Below are positions 56,490-64,000 of a DNA stretch of 64,000 nucleotides, piece after piece; the stretch's first letter is position 1; the number at the start of each line of letters is the position of its first letter. The stretch spans positions 58,770,247-58,834,246 of the forward strand of contig NC_088784.1 in assembly GCF_958450345.1 (NCBI RefSeq), written 5' to 3'. The stretch comes from Calliphora vicina (taxonomy: Eukaryota; Arthropoda; Insecta; Diptera; Calliphoridae). The notes below the pieces were generated by a model that saw only the letters and a list, made by a program, of their open reading frames with translations, made no database searches and was not told the origin of the DNA. Position numbers and translations under genes: made by a program.

Positions 56490-57090
56490 TAATCCCTTAA
56501 GTGGAGCGAAGGGTTAAAGTTTATAAACGACAAAACTGATCCTTTAAAATTAGTTCTACTGTAAAACATGGCGGTGGGTCTTTGATGGTGTGGGTGTGTT
56601 GTGGGCTGTATGTCTGTCAGCTGCAGGACCTGTGAATCTTGTATTCATTGTAATTACAATGAACTGCCGATACTACTTACATTTTAAAGGACAATCTGAA
56701 AGTAAATGCTGAAAAATTAGGTCCTGTAACACCATGGGTAGTTCAGAAAGACAATGACCCAAAGCACACCGCAATAATTGTTAAGGAGTGACCATTGTAT
56801 AACGTGCGTAAGCAGCTATATTCTCCTCCGCAATCTCCAGACCTTAACCAAATAGAGCTCCTGTTGGAAATTTTCGACCGGAATATTGGAAAACGAAGCA
56901 TTTCGTCTAAGGACGAACTCCGAACCCTCTATAACGGAAGAGAGGGGGAAATTACTAAAGATATAACTGAATATCTTGGAAACTCTATGAAAAGGCAACT
57001 AGAGGCCGTAATTAAGCTGAATGGGAGACCAACAAAATATAAACTTTTTATTTTTGGCTGTATACTAAATTTTGACTGTGGTTTTTAGGT
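56490..57090 (+). pseudogene. Tc1-like transposase, C-terminal half, broken
   Basis: Frames give STVKHGGGSLMVWVCCG (about 56558), then KLGPVTPWVVQKDNDPKHTA (about 56720, second catalytic Asp) and SPPQSPDLNQIELLLEIFDR (about 56822, third acidic residue in the NPIE-type motif, here NQIE). After that the 97-codon frame to 57088 ends NGRPTKYKLF. Stops and frame changes near 56630 and 56790 and loss of the N-terminal DNA-binding part make it inactive. TIRs not found. Confidence 0.8.
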
Positions 57091-58785
57091 ACTTTTCTCT
57101 TTTTCTAATAAATTTTCTACGAAATCAATTTAATTTTTCAAAGTTTTTTAAAATAATAAATGATTAAACTCTAAATTTAATTTTATGTTTAATTAAACTT
57201 GTATATTTCTTTCTATAATTAAAATATTTAGCTAAACGTTAACATTTTTGTTTAAAAATTTTAATTTTTAATACAAAGCGAAATATTTTTATGCTAAATT
57301 CCCAATTTTATTAATAAATTCACTGAAATTTATTGTTGGGGGATAAGCTAGTTCCTATGCGCATTTCACTGATTGCTTAGGCCAGAAAGTCGTATCAGTT
57401 TTTTCGTGGGGCTCACATATGTACTTACCTTTTTAAAAACATCATTAAGTCGTGAGTTTGCAACTATACAAAACAAAATTTACATAGCATCCCGCGAACA
57501 ACTACATGTAGGAAACTCCATTAAAGGTTGTTATCCACGGGAGTTCTACTCCACAAAACACAATAACACTATTCATAATTTCACAAAAAAGATGACCCAG
57601 TAAAAACATCAAAATAAGTGCCAAATATAAACATTTACAAAATATCTTTACAACAGTTAAAAATACACACCTCAAGTAATAGAATAGAGATTTATTTTAT
57701 TGAAAGTATATTTTGGAAAACGAAGATTTATTTAATAAAAAATTATACTGCTTCACAATTAATAAAATTAATTAGAATAAATTTATATATTATCAGCATT
57801 TTATGTCTAATTATGGGTTGCCGACTGTCATTATTTGTATCTATTTCTTCTTTCCAATATGTTGGCAATAGAACGTGATAAAAAAATTTTAAAAATATGA
57901 TGTTGGAAAATCGACTTTTTGCCGCAAAATTTGGAAATTCTGCCATAGTGAATTGGTAGGTTTCTTGCCGACACAAACTGTAGTGTGTAAGTGAGTAAAG
58001 AAAAAACAAAAATATTTAGGAAAGAAAAATTAAGTAGTTAAACATTATTTGAATTATTCACACACTTTCCACAATTAACGGTTAAAAGTTACAATACAAT
58101 ATTGATACTATTCACAAATTTTTAAAAATGTATCGAAACTTTGACTTTGAAGGCGTTCTGTCAAGCCGTATTTTGTATTTTACAAAAACCAATTGCGAAT
58201 TTGATTGCATTGGAGTTTTATACAGGTTGACAACAAAAAATAATGAATAATGACAACTTCGAAATTTTAATTTCGCACGGAAAAAGTGATACTTTGATAT
58301 ATAGTGCAGTGCGACGATGAACTTTCAGATCTTTTAATATTTTTTTAAAGTCCATATTGTATTTTTTAAAAAGTTTTAATTATTTTTTCACGTATTCCAT
58401 TTTGAAATAACAGTTGACAATGAATTGTTTAGAAAAGATAATATCTGGTATATTTTTAAAAGCTAATGTAATTAAAAAAAATTATTTGTTGGACCAAGAA
58501 TAAGTTTTGGCTGGAATAGTGTATAAGTTTTTTCTGACTCATAAACATATTTCGTAATTGTGATTTAAAATTAATGTCAAATTACCTTTTATGTAAATTT
58601 ATCTGATTGTATATTATACAGTAAATATCTATTAGTTTAGATTACAGGAATACGAGCTTAACTGCCTTAGATTTTAAATCCACAAACAGTTTTTGAAACT
58701 TTCAGTTAAATTCGAAAAAAAACTCATAAGTCTCCACAAAACTATAAAGAAGTTTGGAAAAAAGTTTCCTATTCGAACAAAATTT
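57091..58785. other. 1.7 kb without recognised genes
   Basis: AT-rich. Opposed short frames at 57618-58009 are not supported by homology or splice signals. Confidence 0.35.
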
Positions 58786-58789
58786 TAAC

Positions 58790-59497
58790 CACAACAATGC
58801 ACATAGCGGCAAATATATGTTACTATGTGAAGGTATTTCGAGTTATTACAACTTTTTAAGAGAAAAATAACAGAATAATAACAAATTTAATGGATTTAGA
58901 TGGACATTATCAAGAATGGAAGGAGGAGTCAGGAAATGATGTGTTGTTTACACAAAAAACGGAATCGGAAGTCGAACAAACACAATTTGTTTCGCATGTA
59001 AAAAGTCCACGTGTTTTACTGGAAACAAAAATAGTTTTGAAATTTATCATAACTAATAATTTTAAATGTGTTTTTTCAGTTTTTTTTTATATTTTTTACT
59101 GAATTGTGTGTATTTTGTTTTTCAATTTTTAAATATTAAATAAAATTTAAAATATTTTAATAAAAAATCTTCTTTATTTTACCTTTGACAACGGATGGGA
59201 CACAGTATAAAACCGATTCAAAATGCGTTGGTTAATAAATTGACATAAGTTTATCAATTTGGAACCCGAGATGTTAGTAAAATAAAATTGCAAAAAAAAT
59301 CAAAATTTCTGACTTTGAGAAAGAAGCTCTAATCCGAACTGAAACAACAAAACCTTAGTGTTAACACGAATACTACATATTGCATTTGTTTTTATTATCG
59401 AACAACATCGATTATATCAAAATCCATTGGAAAATGTGGCTATAATGACGAATAAACCAATTGGGACATATGTGTCCCATTCGTCGTCAAAAGGTTA
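58790..59497 (+). mobile_element. Possible TE remnant with a short acidic ORF
   Basis: 58810-58885 resembles 19720-19830. The ORF at 58890-59102 starts MDLDGHYQEWKEESGNDVLF, acidic like the N-terminus of a piggyBac-type transposase, but too short to prove. Near 59461-59496 the sequence gggacatatgtgtcccat..aaaaggTTAA could be a TTAA-bounded end. Confidence 0.3.
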
Positions 59498-59569
59498 AAC
59501 TGACTATATTATTTGTTTAATTAGTATGTAGTAGGATCAGTGCGTAATTGTCCATAAGTTCCATAAAAC

Positions 59570-59625
59570 CCAGAACTGTTAGGGTACCATATGGTCGGAC
59601 ATGTCTGACTTGTTTCTTACTTATA
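59570..59625 (+). mobile_element. Mini-me-like right terminus
   Basis: gttagggtaccatatggtcg .. acatgtctgacttgtttctt and ACTTAT. Terminal hairpin only. Confidence 0.5.
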
Positions 59626-59988
59626 AAATTTATTTTTATTTTTCTGATTTCTAAATTCGACTTGATAAATTAAAATTGTTATTGTTCAATTCATGTACGA
59701 TGCGATCTTTAACTTAAAACAACAACTGTTCTGCTACTTAAAATTATTTAATAACATTTTTTTTATTGTTTGTTGTCTTGTGTTGTTGTGGCATTGTTGG
59801 GTTACAAAGTTCTTGCATCTTTTACTGACTCGTATTTGTTGTATGACTCTGTACTTATATGAGTGTGTGTATATTTGTATGTGCATATGTAAGATTGCTT
59901 ATTAAATGTTATTAACTTTCAAATCATATTTTCATCTCAACCAAGAGTTCATCATCATTCACACAAAAAAAAAAAATAATAATAAACA
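59626..59988. other. AT-rich spacer
   Basis: No gene seen. The hydrophobic frame 59693-59905 is unsupported. Confidence 0.35.
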
Positions 59989-60114
59989 AGTAATAGTGCT
60001 ATATTCGGCTGTGCCGAATCTTAAATACCCTTCACCAAATTATACTTCAAAATTTTAAATATTTTTAGGTAAACAAAATTTAATTTTTTTTACAGTTGTT
60101 TTTTGAATTTTTTG

Positions 60115-60300
60115 GAAAAAATATTTTTTTTTTTTAAATTAAAATTTTTTTTTTTTAAATTTAAATTTTTTTTTTTTTAAAATTTAAAAAATTTTTTTTT
60201 TAATTTAAATTTTTTTTTTTTTAAATTTAAAAATTTTTTTTTTTTAAATTTTAAAATTTTTTTTTTGTTTTTTAATTTTTTTTTTTTTTAAAAAAAAATC
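60115..60300. repeat. Alternating T-run/A-run block
   Basis: About ten runs of 8-14 T separated by short A-runs, able to snap back on itself. Smaller versions stand in the other family C copies (85-240, 36190-36340, 39835-39900). Confidence 0.8.
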
Positions 60301-60615
60301 TGCTTCAAAATTTTTTTCCCGATTTTGACCCATTGTAGGTCCAACTTTCTATGGTCTTATATACGTCGTTGCAAATGTCTTTGAAATATCTATCATTAGA
60401 TATCCATATTGTCTATATTAATGTCTTAGTAATCCAGATATAGGTAAAAAAATAGGTCAAAAATCGAGGTTGTCTTGGTTTTTTCCTCATATCTCAGCCA
60501 TTTGTGGACCGATTTTGCTGATTTTAAATAGCAAAATTCTCGAAAGCATGTCTGACAGAATTATTGAAGATTTGGATCCCGAAGATATCTGGGGTCTTCA
60601 GAAAACTGATTTCAA

Positions 60616-61048
<433 letters not shown>

Positions 61049-61182
61049 ATGGCTTAATCGACTCCGCTATCTATAAGGATCCAGAATATATATACTTTAT
61101 AGGGTCGGAAATGAAAAATGTAGAAATTACAAACGGAATGACAAACTTATATATACCCTTCTCACGAAGGTGAAGGGTATAA

Positions 61183-61473
61183 AAACAGAAAAAATAAATA
61201 GAGAAAAAAGTGTATAGAAAGAAATAGAAATAAAAATAGAAGATGTGTGTACGTGCTGCCTACATATGATGCAATCAACACAAACCAATCTTCGGAAGAA
61301 AAGAACAAAATTTAATAACACTCAAGTAGGAATTGAGCTGGAAAATAATACCAATTGAATAGGAATAGAATAATAAATATGAAATACAAAATATCAAATA
61401 CGGAATTGAAATACAAATACTCGTAGTGGTACTACGAGTGCAACTTACACAGAATAGGAATCAAACTTATATA
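61183..61473. other. A-rich unassigned DNA
   Basis: Nothing recognised. Confidence 0.35.
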
Positions 61474-61646
61474 TCGTCGATGCGCCAACAAAAAGTCCTA
61501 AGTATAAGTAATTTAAAAATAAATCAAATATATTTTATTTATTTTATAGCAAATTACAATTTTAAATATGTCTAAATGTTCCGGCTTTCTATAAAGAAAA
61601 AGTAGTTAAAAAACACATAGAACTATTTGCTGGCACATCGACGACA
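61474..61646. mobile_element. Small MITE with TCGTCGATGYGCCARCAAA ends
   Basis: tcgtcgatgcgccaacaaaa on the left; inverse tttgctggcacatcgacga on the right; 173 bp, AT-rich interior. Confidence 0.65.
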
Positions 61647-62371
61647 TGTATGTATATTTGAACTTGCTCGTATTAGTACTTGCAGGTAAGTATATAATCA
61701 TGTTATTAAATAAATGTAAACACTACAACTTAAAATTGTATTAATTTTGAAATAAAACTAAATAAAACAAAATTGATACCGATGTCCGTTATTAATGAAA
61801 TTGTTTGGAAAAAGTCTACTTTAAATTGCATTTGAACATAAGAGAGAAACCACCAACTTGGTTTACAATGTGGTTTATTTAGTTAAAGTTATGATTACTG
61901 TTTTGCATTAACTTTGAAATGTCGTTCCCATGTTAAGGGCGACCGATTGGTGTCCTCTGATTCTGTCAATCCGAATTATACGAATTATGTCATATTGAGC
62001 AACTTCATAGTCTGCAACTGACTAAACAGGAGCGAAAGTATTCCAACTACTACATACCAAATACCTACTGAAGTACGTAGCTATATTCAATACTACAAGT
62101 GCTGGAAAGGCCAGCCAGAGCAAAAACTGAACAGATCCACGGCAGGCATATAAAGCGACCTTGCCCTATATCAGCACTGAACCACTCATGACTTAAGAAA
62201 ACCCCACGATCTCGGTGGAAAGGTGATCTCTACGTGAGATCCAAGCCCTTTAATCGCTCGTGCAGATTTTCCAATTTGGTAAAAGCTGTGTGGCACGTAG
62301 CGTCCTGTTCAAACCACATGTAGTTTGTGTCCATATCATCCAATTCAGGCCAAAAGAAGTTGGTAATCATC

Positions 62372-63409
62372 AGGGAAACCAGAAATATGCTCTAAAAAAA
62401 GCGTTTTAACCTTTAACTTATGACGTGAAAATTTTTGACATAGTCACAGATGTGGTTTTTTTACACCTTATAATTTTTGCAAAAAAATTTACTTTAAAAA
62501 ACATTTTTTCGTTAATATTTGCTTTTCAAAAATAAGATACAACAATTTTAATTTAATAAAATTAAAGAATGAAAGCAAAATGTTATTTGAAACAAAAATC
62601 CAAGCACTTTATTTTTGATAAAACTTTAAAAAAATGAAGAGAGGGTGTAAAATTTACCACCACCTCATAAGTTAAAGGTTAAGCGCTTTAAATATGCAGT
62701 AAAAACTTTAAAATATGCTCTTAAAATTTAAAAAATATGCTCTTAAAAAACAAACTTTTACATAATTTTTAACCAAAAAATACACTTTTATTTAAAAAAA
62801 TCAATAAAATTCATAACTAAAAAGGTAAAGTAACATAAAATAAACAAAAATAACAAAAACTAAAACAAGTATAACAAAAAATAAATACAACACAAAAAAA
62901 ATAAAATGATATTTTATATAAATATAAAGTCACTTTTTCAATTAAAGTTATTATTGGAATGTTCTGTCGACATCAATTGATGTTATAGGAGCAAATTTAA
63001 AAGATAATATTTCTTTGACGCTTAGAACGGTTAAGTTTGAATTAGAACTAAAATTTGATATTTAGATGGCGTTATTATTAAAATAGTGCTTATTTCATAT
63101 TAAAAAAACCATCTATTTTTCAATTTTGAATTTAAAACAATGGAAGTAAAACAACAGCGAAAAATAAGTAAGACAAAATTAGTTTTTGATAAAGTCAAAA
63201 TATGCTATTAAACAGTAAAAAATATGACATAAATATGCTCTTAAATCAAATATATGCAAAAATATGCATTTAAGGGTAAAATATGCAAAAAAATATGCAC
63301 TAACAAATCGATGCCAAAATTCTTAAATACTTCTGAAATGTGTAAATATCTTATCCATGTGCCCATTAGACTCACCAGAAAAAACATGCATTTGCATATT
63401 TTGGTTTCC
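62372..63409. mobile_element. TIR element inserted in the mariner remnant, 12-bp flanking duplication
   Basis: TTGGTAATCATC at 62360-62371 and 63410-63421 flanks it. Ends are inverted (agGGAAACCAGAAATATGC .. GCATATTTTGGTTTCC). The interior is AT-rich with many aatatgc words and no ORF. Confidence 0.65.
62402..62686. mobile_element. Nested piggyBac-like MITE with TTAA ends
   Basis: Perfect 18-bp inverted ends TTAACCTTTAACTTATGA (62406-62423) and TCATAAGTTAAAGGTTAA (62665-62682). The outer TTAA can be the target duplication of a piggyBac-type element. Confidence 0.6.
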
Positions 63410-63733
63410 TTGGTAATCATCAACCTATGAGCTCGGCGTTGAGGGATGTCCTGCCTAATGTCGTTCACAAAGATATATGGACTGATGAAGCCGCCAACCC
63501 AAAATCTACTCTAAAAATTGAGGTTTTTGGGATGCATTTTTGAATCATCCCAAATTCAAAAATTTTTTGTTGATTCATCCAAAAATGGGCCTCACCGTAA
63601 AATGGGCAAAGCGCGTGAACGTTGACCGAACAGAGTGCTATATCCGTCCATGGGGATTTGGCAAAACAAACTAGTTTCAATAATATGGAAGCTATTAACT
63701 GTATAAATTCGGACGACCCTATTGGAAGATTCT

Positions 63734-63990
63734 TTATTTAAACATAGTAAAATTTCGATTGATCTCATCCAAATTAATATTCAAGTGTGAGAGGGTGGAA
63801 TTTGCGGATGGTGTGATAAAGAAGACTATAACACCATTCAAACTTCTTAAGAATTCGTCGGTATTCTTGTCATCAATAGAGTTACATATATTATGAATTA
63901 CACCTATGATCACAGAAAAACCACAAGTATTTTACCTTTGGTCTTCTGATTTGAGTTCATTGAATATTTCCATTCTGGATTTTATTTACG
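63734..63990 (-). other. Open frame at the right window edge
   Basis: A minus frame without ATG (about 63930-63734) reads NTCGFSVIIGVIHNICNSID, DKNTDEFLRSLNGVIVFFIT and on to a stop after NRNFTMFK. Further up, MEIFNELKSEDQ with a possible GTAAAA donor stands at about 63975. This could be an exon of a gene continuing outside the window. Not recognised. Confidence 0.25.
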
Positions 63991-64000
63991 ATTTAAATTA

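Larger units (their letters stand above)
62000..63700 (-). pseudogene. Mariner-like (DD-D) transposase remnant, split by an insertion
   Basis: Reading the minus strand, 63680-63465 gives ALCPFYGEAHFWMNQQK (canonical SDEAHFW with the first catalytic Asp replaced by Gly) and VDFGLAASSVHISL (the WCGLWAGGIIGPYFF position). A frameshift near 63465 leads to DIPQRRAHRL.MITK. After the insert, 62370-62230 continues MITNFFWPELDDMDTNYMWF, then EQDATCHTA (second catalytic Asp; a Gly is missing) to a stop near 62232. The rest to about 62000 is degenerate. Frame and sense join cleanly across 63421/62371 once the insert is ignored. Confidence 0.75.

Overview
The window is nuclear DNA of a higher fly (Diptera, Brachycera), probably a calyptrate. 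The evidence is very AT-rich sequence, GT-AG introns mostly of 53-86 bp, a fly-type Inr+DPE core promoter, an intact juvenile hormone epoxide hydrolase gene, and mini-me-like repeats with (TA)n and (GTCY)n segments. No bacterial, viral, rRNA or convincing tRNA gene is visible. The species is not determined.

Only five genes look intact, all small or split. (1) Jheh on the minus strand, four exons between 14846 and 7114, encodes a complete 459-residue enzyme; its first intron is 6.2 kb and holds two giant foldback transposons, a MITE and a LINE scrap. (2) A two-exon secreted peptide of 81 aa lies on the minus strand at 32575-32265. (3, 4) Two paralogous two-exon secreted peptides, 53 aa (plus, 34418-34650) and 92 aa (minus, 41435-41089), sit about 6.4 kb apart, point towards each other and share a conserved upstream block, TATA box and leader. 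(5) A two-exon secreted peptide of 72 aa lies on the minus strand at 53187-52883. The four peptides are predicted from signal sequence and splice signals only.

The rest is mostly a mosaic of mobile DNA. 1-6.7 kb: mini-me-like elements and a nested composite. 7-15 kb: Jheh. 15.4-18.6 kb: nested MITEs inside a Tigger-like element, beside a foldback and a mini-me fragment. 20-25.2 kb: mini-me copies, a 186-bp and a 141-bp tandem duplication, and a foldback inserted in a mini-me. 25.2-32 kb: mostly featureless AT-rich DNA with MITEs and old repeats. 33-34 kb: LINE reverse transcriptase remnant. 35-40 kb: nested TIR elements, including a hAT-like MITE with an 8-bp target duplication. 40.4-48.2 kb: mini-me copies and two foldbacks. 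48.5-51.6 kb: a LOA/I-like LINE remnant, a Tigger-like deletion derivative with TA duplications, and a Jockey-type 3' end. 56.5-57.1 kb: broken Tc1 transposase. 60-61.2 kb: a mini-me-like element whose internal tetranucleotide has grown to a ~430-bp GACA array. 62-63.7 kb: a broken mariner-like transposase split by another TIR element.

No new enzymatic system was found. The best leads are the giant foldback family (arms of about 1 kb, two copies inside Jheh intron 1), the peptide pair with its shared regulatory block, and the modular mini-me-like families that share terminal hairpins and seed microsatellites.
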